A DNA stretch of 64,000 nucleotides from Labyrinthula sp. Ha. Taxonomy: Eukaryota; Sar; Bigyra; Labyrinthulida; Labyrinthulaceae. The position numbers and the translations under genes are program-made. A model generated the notes under the pieces. The model was not told the DNA's origin, ran no database searches, and saw nothing but the letters and a program-made list of their open reading frames with translations. Below are positions 45,677 through 58,700 of this stretch, piece after piece. Where the stretch lies: positions 186,001 to 250,000 of the forward strand of contig JAALGZ010000007.1 in NCBI GenBank assembly GCA_015227615.1, written 5' to 3'. Each line of letters starts with the position of its first letter. Positions within the stretch are counted from its first letter, which is position 1.

Positions 45677-46639
45677 ATGGCAGAAACTTTTGCAAAAGAT
45701 GGGGTTGTTGTAGTTATATTAGATAAAGTTAACCCTACTTGTTATAAATTACTCGAAGACATAGAAAAGATATCCGAAGACTTAACTTCTCCCTTGGAAG
45801 TTGTATATAAGGATGACACACCAGAGCTTAAAGGAGAAAATACACCTCAAATATGGTATGGAAAAACTTTATTCTTTTCAGACGCTGATATTTCTCAGTT
45901 TTCTGATTCTTGGAAAGTAAGACAAGTTATGTATGAGCAGTATCCAGATCTTCTTAACTTAAAGGAGAAAAAGTCTGTTGAAGAATTTTTGAAAGTTGAA
46001 GAAAACGAGTCTAAAGTTGTTGTGTTTTCTGAATCCTTTTCCCCTTGGAGTATTTCACTAAATAGCTGGATGGATGAATATAAAAACTCTTCAGAAACTT
46101 TTAAACATCAATTGGTTTTTTGTGACAAACTTGGTGCTCGAGGAACAGACGTTCAAAAAGCCGCTCTAGTTGTTGCTGGGCAAGCAAGGTTACCAATAGC
46201 TTATCTCATCACCCCTTTAGGAAAAGAAGTTTTTAGTTTTGATCAATTTAAACAGGGAAGAGAAGATAATTCTTTAGAGAGTAAATTTCTTCGAAACGGG
46301 ATATTTGGTGAAAGTATACAAACTGTACTTGAAGCAACAGAAAAGAGTATTTCAGAGAATGATTTGTTTATTGGTAGAACTCCATTTGGAATGTATTGTG
46401 CAGCTGTTCAAGAATATGTTGAGCAGATTGAAGGTGAGTTTGAAGAAGATATGAAAGGAGTTAATGTGAAGCAGATTATCTTTGGAGATACTTCTCAAGA
46501 GGATAAGGACACGATTAGAGCTCTTAGAGTACTTAGTGGGGGAAAGACTTTTCCATTTGTGTTTGTTAAAGGAGAGCATTTAGAAACAAAGGAATTTGTG
46601 GGAATGAAAAAAACTGAGCTTTTGAGCAAGTTGAAGTAG
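45677..46639 (+). CDS. protein of three degenerate glutaredoxin/thioredoxin-like domains
   Basis: An intronless 320-residue protein, ATG 45677 to TAG. I read it as three thioredoxin-fold units of about 105 residues. Each begins with a hydrophobic strand and a would-be active-site loop and has a cis-proline loop about 35-60 residues later. Unit 1: VVVVILDKVNPTCYKLL (C22), with NTPQIWYGK at about 55-63. Unit 2: VVVFSESFSPWSISL (no Cys), with ARLPIAYLI at 170-178. Unit 3: LFIGRTPFGMYCAAV (C241), with KTFPFVFVKGEHLETKEFVG at 290-309, which looks strongly glutaredoxin-like. None of the three keeps a CPYC or CGFS pair, so redox catalysis by a dithiol route is unlikely. A glutathione- or protein-binding role is possible. 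Family assignment comes from fold pattern, not from a known orthologue. It is convergent with the next gene, 46 bp apart. Confidence 0.65.
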   Translation: MAETFAKDGVVVVILDKVNPTCYKLLEDIEKISEDLTSPLEVVYKDDTPELKGENTPQIWYGKTLFFSDADISQFSDSWKVRQVMYEQYPDLLNLKEKKSVEEFLKVEENESKVVVFSESFSPWSISLNSWMDEYKNSSETFKHQLVFCDKLGARGTDVQKAALVVAGQARLPIAYLITPLGKEVFSFDQFKQGREDNSLESKFLRNGIFGESIQTVLEATEKSISENDLFIGRTPFGMYCAAVQEYVEQIEGEFEEDMKGVNVKQIIFGDTSQEDKDTIRALRVLSGGKTFPFVFVKGEHLETKEFVGMKKTELLSKLK

Positions 46640-46685
46640 TGTTTTTGTTTTGTCAACTTTGGTTTATTATTGTAAGGTTTTACAA

Positions 46686-47534
46686 CTACGTAATAGGTCG
46701 GGCTAAGAAATGTTTGTGAGGAAAAGTTCTTGAGCATCCGTCTTTTTTACACTTGAATTTACAGCCATTTTCTTCTTCTTGTTCAGAAGTTTTATCTTTT
46801 TCAATTTCTGCTTTAGTCGTAAGAAGTTTATCCAATAGATTTATGACAACTGTTCTTATATTATCACGTTCTGCTTGTGCAGTTGAAATACTGAAAGCTG
46901 GATCAGTATCCAGAGTATTCGAATCAAACCCCATGAAACATTGACTATTATAGTTTACATGAAGTTTTGTAGATAGATCGTGAAAGTTTTCAAGACTGAT
47001 GAAGACTTCTTTGTTGAGTAACTTTAGTTTTTCACCTTTCTCTTGGAAGTACTCTGTAATAATTGACCGTAAGGATCCAAGAACGGAACTTTTAATGCCC
47101 AATTTATTTATCAGGATAAGTTTCTTATGAGATTTCAAAATATTGCAAATATTTTCCAGGCCTAATGAGTTGAACTCAACTTTTGGTCGAAGTCTTGCGT
47201 TGATGATACGCTGTTGAATTGCCTCGAGTTCAGAGTCATCAGAAAAATCACTTTCATATGAAGAATTGCTAAGGGATACGACGTCATGATTAAAATGTTG
47301 ATAGTGTTTTTCAGCTTCTATTATTCGTGTTTCGCAGGTAGGTTTGGAGAATATGTTATGTTTTTCCAAAGCCTTCCTTGTAGGATCGTGTGCTTCTAGT
47401 AGTTTTTTGAACTCCCAATTTTTTCTATTAAGCTCTTCTTCTCTAATACAGCAAGATGATCTCGTAGGATCTGCATAAATATCTTCGGTTAGCTGGTTTT
47501 CATGGGAATGATCACAACACTGGCCCTGGGTCAT
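46686..47534 (-). CDS. 282-aa Cys/His-containing protein, unknown
   Basis: An intronless frame from the first in-frame ATG (47534), with 282 residues. The start MTQGQCCDHSHENQ and a SSCC pair near residue 26 could bind metal. The middle has an acidic Ser-rich patch (SYESDFSDDSELEAIQQR, about 90-110). Residues about 120-215 form an alpha/beta-like region that weakly recalls the phosducin/TXNDC9 thioredoxin fold without an active-site Cys pair. The C-terminus, CKFKCKKDGCSRTFPHKH, has four Cys and two His and may be a small zinc site. The frame stays open for 35 codons upstream of this ATG with no other ATG. Family not recognised. Confidence 0.65.
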   Translation of the reverse strand: MTQGQCCDHSHENQLTEDIYADPTRSSCCIREEELNRKNWEFKKLLEAHDPTRKALEKHNIFSKPTCETRIIEAEKHYQHFNHDVVSLSNSSYESDFSDDSELEAIQQRIINARLRPKVEFNSLGLENICNILKSHKKLILINKLGIKSSVLGSLRSIITEYFQEKGEKLKLLNKEVFISLENFHDLSTKLHVNYNSQCFMGFDSNTLDTDPAFSISTAQAERDNIRTVVINLLDKLLTTKAEIEKDKTSEQEEENGCKFKCKKDGCSRTFPHKHFLARPIT

Positions 47535-47902
47535 TTGCTTCCTCCTTTTTCTCACTCGAAGCTGTGTTGTAGTCTGCAGTAATGCAGCGTTGTAATAATT
47601 TCTAGTTGGAGAGGACTTGAGGTAGAAAAAGTTATGCAACCTTGATATTAAGAATAGCTAAGTCGTACTTCATCACATTTCAAACCTGTAGAAAACTTAG
47701 AATGAGATCAACTTGAATCTACGCACTTATTATTGAAAAATACGGCAGAATCAAATATATATACTCTAAGTATTACTTTGAGAACACTCATTAGAGCACA
47801 ACCACAGTTATATTTTAGAAATTGTTTTTTTTTCTAAACAAAAATACCACTCTGTAGTAGCAGCAGCATAATTTTCCAAGCCAAAAAGAAATACATATTT
47901 TA
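47535..47902. other. intergenic spacer
   Basis: About 370 bp upstream of the 282-aa gene, probably its promoter. No gene seen. Confidence 0.5.
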
Positions 47903-48085
47903 ATGTGTTCTTCTGCAGAAGCAATTGAGGAATATACACAATGCCCTGAGAAACCGGGCAAAGGTTTAAATCTGCCTCACAACAATGAATTTTCAATAAT
48001 CAGATTTTGGAAGAGCACTATTAGACCACTTCACAGTAAAACTGGATTCAAAAAATTTAAGTCTCATCTAAAAAAACTGTGTTGA
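47903..48085 (+). CDS. 60-aa small basic protein (possible gene)
   Basis: ATG to TGA, 60 residues, with three Cys (2, 14 and 60) and a basic C-terminal half (FWKSTIRPLHSKTGFKKFKS). Composition is more protein-like than other short frames nearby. No family recognised. It could be a chance frame or one exon of something larger. Confidence 0.25.
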   Translation: MCSSAEAIEEYTQCPEKPGKGLNLPHNNEFSIIRFWKSTIRPLHSKTGFKKFKSHLKKLC

Positions 48086-51000
48086 AGAATTTAGTAAATA
48101 TCCGAACAAAACATGCAACCCTGACGATAAAGCTTTTGCAATAAGTTTTACATTTGTTAATTTTCTGCTAATATTTCTCGTGTTTTTTTCGAGAGGATAT
48201 TGCTATAAATATGAGTATATATCAGCTTAATGGCATGTTGTAATCTACTGTTTTTTTGTTATATATATCCATTTCTGTATCTTGAGCATTATTCCTTTAA
48301 GTTGGTAATTATTGACAAGATGTCGTGAAACAGCTCTCTTCCGTCGATATATTTGAATTTTATAGCCTCGATTTTGGCCCATTACCTTCTTTAATTAGAA
48401 GATGTCTTATATTGAATAAAGTATTAGATATGGGACTTAGCTTTGCACAACACCCATCTGTGTCAATTATCTGTTATGCTATGCTCTTCCTTGTACAAAG
48501 ATTTGCTAGAATTAAAATAAGTTTTTAAATTTTGATTAAGCTCTCCAACCTAACTTTCTTCAAAAGTAATGATAGAGAGATTATGTTAATAAACTGACTG
48601 TCTGCTACATAAGCACTGGGCACTGGCCATGTATTAATTGATCTTGAGATACTTTAGCCCATAGCCCCATCTGAACTTGTGCTATCGAATCTTCTTATTC
48701 GAGCCAATGTACTATCATTTTCGGCAAGACCTTATGTGTGGTGTATTTATTATGGTCAAATTTGACTTAGAGCACTAACTGCGACCCTTCTGGAAGTATG
48801 GCATTTTATTTATTTTCAAATGCAGCAACAGTGTTGGGCATAGGTATCACTCCCGGTTGTTTAACTCTGCAATTATTTCACTCGTTGTAGCAAAGTTAAG
48901 AATTGATTATAGTGTTAGAATGGTTGTTTTGCAAATATAACAATAATACCCAAAAAAATTTATGCCGTGATTCACTGAACTGTCACATTTGATTTTTAAT
49001 ATCGCATATTGGGTAGCCAACTAACATCAACACGATTATGTAAATACCTACTATATTTATTAATGTCAACTTATTCTTACGGTTATGGAAGTTTTATGAA
49101 ACAATGTAATCTCATTCGAAAACCTATGAAGCAAAGTACTTTAGAATTACTCTTTTCCTTTATTTGAGATTACTATTGTAATGTAGCAAGCAAAGGAAAA
49201 ACACTAAGCAAAAGTGAAACTAAAATTTCTATGCCGTTGTCAAAATATTTTTGAATAGAGACAGTGTACGGTATCTCTGTATGTATTTTTTTGAAACCAA
49301 TGATTCAATTAGGTTAAAAGTTCTGTTTATTTAAACCTAACCAAGAAACTTTTGTTTTTCAACAGACACATGTTCTGTTAACTTAATAATCAAAATCTAA
49401 CAGAAGGTAGTTTAGTCGGTACTAGAGTGGGTTTTAATATCTCACGATATAGTATTTTTCGTGTTACTTTTAGTCGCTGTATTGAATACCACTTGTTCCC
49501 TGTGGCCTGAACTTAATCTTTTTCATGGATTGAATCTTGAACTACGACTAAGACCGAGGAACTGTTCAATGACCGTTTCTACATACATCACTTACGAAGA
49601 GCAATCATTTCCACCCTCTTAATTCTATTGAATGATGTTTACAGTTACTCTGGGTACAATGTGTGTTTATTATCTTAAACGGTTTCAGAAATGTGTCTGC
49701 CTTGCTTTTAGTCTTTATATTAACATCAACGATTTCTTGAGGAATTTCTGGATTCTTGTGACGCCAGTGATATGAAGGGAAAGGAAATCTTTTTTTCTGT
49801 GTTAGTTCTCGTTTTTGTTGCCAGGTAATACTAAATTGAAGGTATTAATTTTACTAGCACAAGTTAAGATCTGTAATCAATATAAATCATTTTTGAAAGG
49901 TGGGAAATAGAAAACAGAATCTAGCTGACATGTATTTGGGATGGGTAATAAAATTAATTATTTTTAATTACGTAAAAAACTGAAATAACTTACTATTATG
50001 TGATAAAAAATTCCTGCTACGAAAACCATTCTGATTGCTGTTTGATCAGCACACTAGATTCAAACTTGTTTTCCCAACTCTATAACTTGATTTGATTCTG
50101 ACACACAAGAAAGCTATTTCAGTGGATGTTTTTAAAATATTCATAGGATCTTTAAATAGGTCAATTCATTTTTCTAATAACATATTTTAATGATAAGTTA
50201 ATACCAAAAATATAACAAGAATACTCTGGCTGCTATCTAGGGGACTTGTTAATTAGTATATTGATAAGTTTCTGATTTTTCTTAGATATGCAGCCTTAGA
50301 ATCAGCAGAAATATTTACAGATGTATAATGCTCTGGCTTTCCTCGTGCTGAGTATCATAGCATCAAAGTGAAACAACTTATTTAAACTATTTTGACATTG
50401 TGTCACTAATCAGAGCTACGCCTTAAGCTTCAGTGATATAACCGTTGAAACTTAAGAAATTTTCATTATTAGTTCTTCTGAGACAATTATGCAGTTCTTT
50501 GCTTTTTTTAAATGCCCAGGGAAAGTTGTATATGTATTATGAAATTAAAATAGTTGCGAGCAGAGATATCTGGTAGTGGTAGTTTATATTGTACACATAA
50601 TAGTCAAACTGACTGAATTTGAATTTTACTCGATCTAACATGAGACATTTCATCCTGTTTTTTTGCTAGAGAACAAAAAAGTACAATCGAAACTCATTAA
50701 TTAGAATACCTGATTATTCGATTTCAATTATCTTAAATAAGATGATAGGGGAAATATAATCCCTCGAAGATTATTTACCGATCAGATAAGAGCCCAATTG
50801 CTTCTGCAACATAAATGCGCAAGTACCACCAAACCTCAGATCTTAGTACATAAAAAGCTAATGAAATCATATGAGGGTTAATAGCCAAGATGGCTCTAGC
50901 TGAGAAAAGGAGTACTTTATCAGACACTGTGTTACTTTTTAGATGTAATAATAAAATTAATTCCATGTCAATGACCATAAAACTTGGTTAAGCCTTGCTC

Positions 51001-54000
51001 TTAAGCACTTAACTGTCTCTAACTTCTAGTTTTATATATTACATTTGATCTGAGACTCGTACGTTGTTACAATAATGTAGGTTATCTTGACAAATGTCCG
51101 GTAACTATTGAAAAGAATTTAACCCCAAATGCCTGGTGTAGAAATATTGGTAAGTGCTCATACAGATAAGAAGGCTACAGTACTATCTGTTGATCTTTAC
51201 ATTATTTACAAAGAGTGTAACAGAAATAAATATAATGATAGCTCTGAGAATAGTAATAGTTTTTAACCAAAGTATACTACCAATACCATGAGATTTGAAA
51301 TCTAATTTATTGAGTTAATAGCAGTAGAAAAAAATAATAATTAAGGGAAATATAACCTATAGTTCTACTTTTAGAAGACATGATTAGCTACTTACAGTTG
51401 CACCCGAAAATTAGCATCGTTCCACGGCTTCTCCAAACAAACTGTATTTTTTTACATATTCCGATTCTTGTTACGTATCTTGTAAATCAATCTGGTTTTT
51501 AAACAGGTCTGCTATCTAAAAGGTTCCAAATTAATAAAAACACATTCTTCCGGAGTAAATTAACAGTAAAATCTACTCACAAAACTTGTTTTATTGCAGT
51601 GTGAATAAAACTAAGGTCAATTTCTAGTATATATAGCTACGTTTGGTGTTGAGAATGAATTCTATAGTGTCAAAGACGTCCACGGTATACACCTTCAATC
51701 ACTTAATCCTAGCACTTGAAATAAGAATGTTCCAGTCAGCTTTGAGTTTAAATTTTCTGAAGAGGAAAAATATATATAGACGACACTTCAACTTATTTCT
51801 GTTAGCTAACCATTGGTAAGAAATGCGGTGTCAAAAGATTTTACGGATAGAAGCTGGAAATCTCATTTGCGTCATAGAATAATCATCAATGGAAGGATAC
51901 GTTTAGTTCAACAGAATTTGTGTATTAGCTAATTGAACGTGTATCTACGTTGAAAGGTGAAGGTGGTGTTTTTTGACCCTATTTTTTAACATCGAATATA
52001 GATTCGGTACTTTTGTGCTCTGAAAACTCTAACGAGGGCAACTAAAGTGTACTTTCTGAAGTAGAATGACTTCATTCAAATAAATTATATGCACAATATG
52101 ACTAAATAATTATGAGTTGTAAGGTGCTCATTAGTTTTTCTGTTTGGTTAAGTCTGTTTTCCTGCAAACCTGATTCATGGACATTGAAGCTTCAAAGTAT
52201 ATCATTTCGTTATTAGAATAGGTTGATATAAGTAAGTAGCATTTGTTTTCTGTGAGCGATGGCACAGAAGTGTTCACAATAGTCTTAGAAATCTTTAAAA
52301 TAAAATGTGATTGGTGCTGCAATTACCAAGAAGAGTTATCGTTTTCTTTTTGAGAATCCTTTGGAGGTTTAGCAGCAGAATATTATTAAAATTCTAATAA
52401 AGTCTTGTTGGTATCCTTAGTTCAGTTGAAAAGGTACTTCAAAATGTTAAAATATATTCTTTCGAAAAGCCTTCTCATTTTAGATCAACAAGAAATGAGT
52501 AGAAATATAAGTTAAACAATACATGTGTTGATTTGTCACAGCTTTTATCTCAACTCAAAGAGGAGAAGGATATCATAGGGTGGCGAAAGCAAAGGGTAGT
52601 TAAAAAGTATTCTTGCTAGGTGAAAAACTTTGGATATGGCAAATAACATTATTCATATACAAAAGTAGTGACTAGAGAGCCTAAGGGTGAAAGCTAATGA
52701 TTGTTCCTAACAACAATATGGTTCACTTGTGGAAAAGGATTAACAGTACCACTTGAAGAAGGGCGACACGATAAAACAGATTCAGAATTACCGGTGAGAC
52801 ATCGAGTATGAAAGGTTCATATCAAATACTCTAAAGTACATTACATCCTTCATCTGAGTGGGTAAACAACAAAATGCACGTGTAGCTCCTTCTCTTGTTT
52901 TCGAGGATGTGGTGGAAATATATTCTAATTATATTCAAACAAGTTGAGAATAGATTCTTCATTGACGTATTCGGTCTTCCTGAGAGACTGCTAATAATGT
53001 TCCATCCTTTGTACATAGCAGCTTGAGAAAAATTGGTTCTGTTTTCGTAGAAATAGTAAGAGAATGAATGATAACTACGTATATCTCTGTTCTGGTTGTA
53101 GTATGCTCAGATTCTAAATCTCAGAACTGTATCAACTTGATAGAACCGAGCAGGGAAGTTGTAGATCTTTATGTAGGAAGTGCAGGCGAACTCAAGCTTA
53201 TGATGGGAATGCTTCTGAGCTCAAGGAACCTAAGTATGAGGAGAAAGACTGAGTTTGTGCCTCCTGCTATCTCCGCCAATCGCATATGAACATTCGAGCT
53301 TCAGAATGTTTCTTTGTTGAGTAATAGATTTAGAAAATAGCAGGAGAAAACTATGTAGTACTTGTCATACAAACCTTGCAGATGCGTATGCTCATTTACC
53401 AGAGAACAGTATTTTCCTGTTTAAAGCAGTAAATGACGAATCCCCTTTTTTAATCCTATCGCTTTTCCCAAAACCTAACCCTGCATTCCATCATACGCTG
53501 AAGTCAGACATTCTGCTAAAGGTCGGGAAAAGTTTTTGTTTAAATTTCGTCTTGTATTCTGCGTTTCTTCTTCTTCCAGTACAATAACATATATCTAAAC
53601 TGCCTTCGGCTTTTCCGAGATATGTTTTTTTTTCAATATATTGCCGTTTACCCCTTCTTTTTAGGTTCACACCCTTTATTTGTTTCTGTTTTCTATGATA
53701 TTGTTTTGCTGATTTTTGGATTTAGTCATTCTTAGATTGACCTTACGGGAAAATATATTTTTAGACGATCTGATAGTAGGTCTTATATTCTGAACAATTA
53801 TATTTCGAGCTTGGAAATACGTGTGGTTTGGGAAAAGCATCCATGAGAATTCCTGTTCACATTGGCCGTTGGGTCTTCTTATGAAATATCACAAAAAGTG
53901 TCCGTAGTGGGTAGAAATCTTAATAAACGGTAAAAGAAATCACTTAAGAATTGTTAGTGTTAATTACAGGTAAAATTATCGTATATTCCTTTTATTTTTG

Positions 54001-55164
54001 TAGCCCAAGAAATTTATCAGATCATAATTACAATCAAAACTTATCTAGAGATACCCTTAAAACAAAGCAAGAATATAATTTTACATTTAAAGGGAATACA
54101 CGCAAGAAATTTACTTTAGCAAAGCTCGTTCATTATTATGCTAGCCCAGACTTCTTTCTTTTTCAAATTTAAAAGTTAGGTTTGCAAAATTTCAACTTGT
54201 TTCATGACTTAAATAAATATTGGATACTAATCTTGTTGAGAACTTGAGACAGAAATAATTATAACCACTCTAGAAAAACATCTGGTTTAACCTTATGCTT
54301 CAACAGGTTTTTATATTAACATTTAAATAACGTAAAACCTAAGTTTTTATCTCAAAATATAAAATTAGTTTGACTCGTAGACTGCAACTATCCTCATCTA
54401 GCAACAGACAACCACATTAGAAGTTGTTGCAGCAAATTGTGATTTTCTTCCATTACATTTTGTCCTACTTTCTCGTTGACAATAGCGATAATTGGCACTT
54501 TTAGGCTAAATCAGTTTGTCTTTGACTTCAAGTAGAAAGAAAGATAAACTTTAGTGTTTGCTACTAAAGGAGATACATAACATTATATCTGAATTCTTAG
54601 CAAAGTGCCTGCACTTCCAATGTGCTCGAACTTATTACCGATTGTAACCGATAACAGTTTTCACGGAAATATTTGGCAATTACCGTTATTTCTTATCGAA
54701 AGAATCCTGAGTACAAAGTTTCTCGTTTATAATATTAGGCTTTTCTTATGAATCTAGAAAAAAATAATTTCGCATCAACTTCTTAAATCTAAAACCCTAC
54801 TCTGGTAAGTAACCTCTTAATTATTCCCGAGAAGATATCAACTTACCGGTATTATTTATTATGCACAAATTACACTAGTAATCTGAAATATATCCAAAAA
54901 AATGAAGTTGATAACTATATGTGAGTACTAGTGTGAAAATATTCCCTACTCAATCAAATCTTCCGTTAAATAGGAAATTTCTCCTTAAAATCTGGGCTGA
55001 ATATGCTCGTCATAATTCAAATAAATAAGAATACAAAATACACAAATCAAAGAATATAGTTACTTTGATTTGAAGGGATACAGTAATAATATAATCTCCA
55101 AATTTATAAAAGGAATAAACTATCTAAATAAAGTTATTCCAAACTTAACTCTTTTTGTAAAAGT
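48086..55164. other. gene desert
   Basis: About 7 kb without a supportable gene. Frames near 50775-50978, 52131-52322 and 53068-53289 have no recognisable motif. The 52.5-53.3 kb part is slightly more GC-rich and may be an old element. Near 54610-54800 a stretch resembles the ends of the hAT elements. Confidence 0.45.
54610..54800. repeat. possible hAT-end remnant
   Basis: The words accgataac, ttaccgttatttcttatcgaa and agaatcctga resemble the subterminal and terminal part of the hAT ends at 7650-7730 and 36111. No partner end or target duplication was found, so this is tentative. Confidence 0.25.
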
Positions 55165-55716
55165 ATGAGAAAAGAAGCTTCTAATGACTTAAGAGAAATG
55201 AACACGTCGTCAGAAGGTCACGGAACTCAAGGAAATTTACCGAGGAAAGAATGGATCGAGGATTACACTGGACCCACAAGAGACTATATTAGAGATTTTG
55301 ATCCAAGTTATCAGCTCAAAACGTCTTTTCATCTGAATGAAACTCCGAGGAAGTCGTATTTTGAAGCTTTCGATAACACTGATACAGATTACGAATCAGA
55401 CTCTGAGTTTTCAGAAAGCAGCTATTTTGATGAACTGGATGGGTATAACTTTGAACCCTGTCTTGAGCAGCAGGGGTATAATAACTGGCCAAAGGTAGGA
55501 ACTCTACTTGTGGATAACGATGTAGTGATAGTACCTGAAGTAACTAAAAAAATGGGATTTCTCTCCTTTATTATGAATAAAGTACATCAAAGAGAAAAAG
55601 GTGTTGAGCTAAGAAAACAAAGAACTTTGGTTACAGAAGAAGATGCGGATGATTGGAACTTAGTATCTAAGAAGTTTTTATATAAGGATGTTTTGAAGAA
55701 CAGCTTGACTTTATAA
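55165..55716 (+). CDS. acidic 183-aa protein, unknown
   Basis: An intronless frame, ATG 55165 to TAA. Residues about 30-105 are acidic and aromatic: DYTGPTRDYIRDFDPSY, then DTDYESDSEFSESSYFDELD. The second half is mixed, with VGTLLVDNDVVIVPEV (about 112-127) and a basic segment, HQREKGVELRKQR. The acidic patch is probably disordered. No domain or family recognised. It stands alone, with deserts on both sides. Confidence 0.55.
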   Translation: MRKEASNDLREMNTSSEGHGTQGNLPRKEWIEDYTGPTRDYIRDFDPSYQLKTSFHLNETPRKSYFEAFDNTDTDYESDSEFSESSYFDELDGYNFEPCLEQQGYNNWPKVGTLLVDNDVVIVPEVTKKMGFLSFIMNKVHQREKGVELRKQRTLVTEEDADDWNLVSKKFLYKDVLKNSLTL

Positions 55717-58700
55717 GTTCAAATAACTAGTAAAATAGAAGAAATAAGTGTAGTGCTTTTGGAACAGAAATAGGAAATTAGTTACTTGTATTATGTACAC
55801 ATATAATTGTTCGCAAAGTCGTTAACAAATAAGGGTTTGTATACAGGAATATATTCTACTTGATGTCACATTTGCTTAGTTAAAGTCTTGTACAAAGAAA
55901 GGGTAATAAATTAATAGTAGAAAAAGTGTCAAAGAAAATCTTTTTTATTATCGATATATTGAGCAATATTTATCAAGACTAAAAATACAACAACAAAGGC
56001 TTATTTGTACAGGAATAATGAAACCTCTCAACCTGATAAGGGCAGCGACATTCTGGTTGGGTATATTTACAGAAATGCTTTGGCAACAGAGGAGCAGCAA
56101 ATCTTTACCCCTTTGGTAGAGTTAGTATCACAAGGTTTCTTTTTTAGACAATATTAAATAAATAAGTTAATCACTTTAACTTCTTAAGACGCATAGTTTT
56201 TTTCTATAGTCAAAATGCTTCACATCTTGGATAGTAAGAGACATTGTACTAATCTATTAATAATATCACAGTTAACGAGAATGAGAAAACTATAGTGGGC
56301 TTTTAATAATGCGACAGATTAAAATTTAATTCATTATTTTTAAAATAATTAATATTGAAAACAGATATTGCTACTAATTCTTAAGGTTTAGTAGCGACTT
56401 TTCCTTTGATTTGGTACAACTTGATTTATAGAAATGAGTCTTCCATTTGTAAATTTAGGAAAGGAACAGCTGGTTAGATTAGGTAAAAATCTTAAATAAT
56501 GTTTATAGTACTCGCGCAAGACAGCATAGTCATAGCAATGCAATCAGGTATAAACGCTTCGCTGATGCAAAGTATGCTAGACTTAATGCTTCCATTTAGT
56601 TGAAAGATGCGCAAGAGAAAATCTTGGATTTACCGAGAAGAAAGCAGAAAATTGTGAAACAAACCAATTTCAGATAGTGTTTATATTTCATTAATTATTT
56701 CGAGTGGATGTTCTAGAGGTCTTTGGTTAATGAAGCTTAAAGATATCCAGATCGTGAATATTATTATTAGGCCCTTGAATATTTGAGAAAGTGTCGATAC
56801 ACAAAGCAATAGTACTCATCTCTGTAATTTTTTAATCCTAGATCAAGTTCATGTTTTACTGGAAGAGTTCAGAAGAACCAAGATTAGTTTTAGTATGGTT
56901 CTACAGCTTCATTCATATACTATCATGTTACAGACCAAGACCTAATTACCTGCATATAAGAAACTTTACTCAACTTTTATTTGGTATTTCTTCTACTGAA
57001 TACAAAAAAAACTAACATTTACTGGAAACTATTACACATATATACAACATTATTGCTAGAGTGGACACCAATCACTGGATAGTGCTGTGGAATATGACAG
57101 TATCATAGCAAACTGTAAGCATTCTAGAGAGCATTTCATAGGAATCGTTAACAATTAAATTGATATTATATGGCAACTAAAAAATCTTCTGTAAGACTGG
57201 GTAAAAGTGAACTCATTAGGTTTACCGCCTAATACAGGATAATTTAAGATTTGGGTTGGCCTCTACTGTCATCTAAGGACACGATAATCGTTTTGACCAT
57301 CGTAGTCAGAACATTTTTGTTATATGTAATATAGTCCACTTTATTGTTATATAACCGTTATATATCGTGAAAACTTAACCGTTAACGAAATATTCTAAGA
57401 CTGATTAAAGATTCACAAAGATTAACCCAGAAGACACTACAAAGAGCAAGTAGAAGAAAGTACTGTTGAAGACAACTGCCCATCAGTTGTATGAAGCTGT
57501 ACTGAACCACATTACCCTGCTGGAGTTTCTAAGAGACTCGATGGAGCAATGGCGCCCTAAATTTACATTCGCACAACTAGAATCATTTTAGAACACCTAA
57601 AAGAGCGATAGACAACTATGCATAGTATCTGTCTAAAAAGCATCTGTAAGGATTAAATTAGGAATATTACAAGCTTTGAAATAGAGGAGTTCCATTCATA
57701 AAATAAGAGGCATCAGTGTATGTCATTCTAGGATGACACCTTCTATTCATATAAAAGAAGCGTAGAATTCAATATCCTACCTTGTTTGCACATGGACCTA
57801 AGAATGACGAGTTTAAGTGTCTGTAAAAAGCACTCGTATGACAAGAAACAGGGCTCTTACGGATTCCAAAAAAGTTTAAAAAATGTATTCAAAGACACCT
57901 AGGGACTTGGGTAACCAAATCTATGAACGTCGTAAACTGCATATTTAGAACCGTTACATTCCTACACTTCTATAAAGACAAAGTGTCTTGTGGGCTAGTA
58001 GTCCTGAATAACTAAATGTGACTTTCCTGCAGGATTCAAAGCAAGGGAAGAACACTTGTAACAGTCCGGATTACGGACCTCAATTCCGAAAACGGGTGAA
58101 AACGTAGTTATGGCCAACGCTCATCTTGAAAGAAGATAATCAAGGCCATGACCAGCTCCATTACAGCCTGGAGCTTTTAGACTCAATTTTGCAACATTGT
58201 TTTCATGAGCTGAGCTTGCAAGGTGTCCACCTTCCCTGAGAGTTGGTCAAAGGGTAAATCTTTCAAAACCCCAAAGAACTGAGGATCCAACAGAACAATA
58301 GTTGCTATTACAGATACGCAAAAGCTAGGCCCTGAATCAATGTAGGTGACTATATCGCACAGGTTTCCAGCCTCAGTACTATTAGCCACCTCTGATCCGC
58401 TACAAATCACGCTTTGCTTAATAACTAGACCTCGACTATAAAACTCCATTCTACACATCTCTTTCGTAAATATCTATCTAGATCAAAAAATTAATGTTGC
58501 ACGCAGGAATCAGCATATAAAATTCTGTTCTAGGTTCATAGTTACTCTTGAGTCATTATATTATATTAACAAACCAGGTTGCACCTAAATGGATTTCACG
58601 TACACCATGTCTTCTCCTAAAACAGCAGTTCTTCGTTACTGCTGTCACCAAAAAAGAGATTACTCAGGACATAGTTTAAGGATATTACTCCAAACATCAA

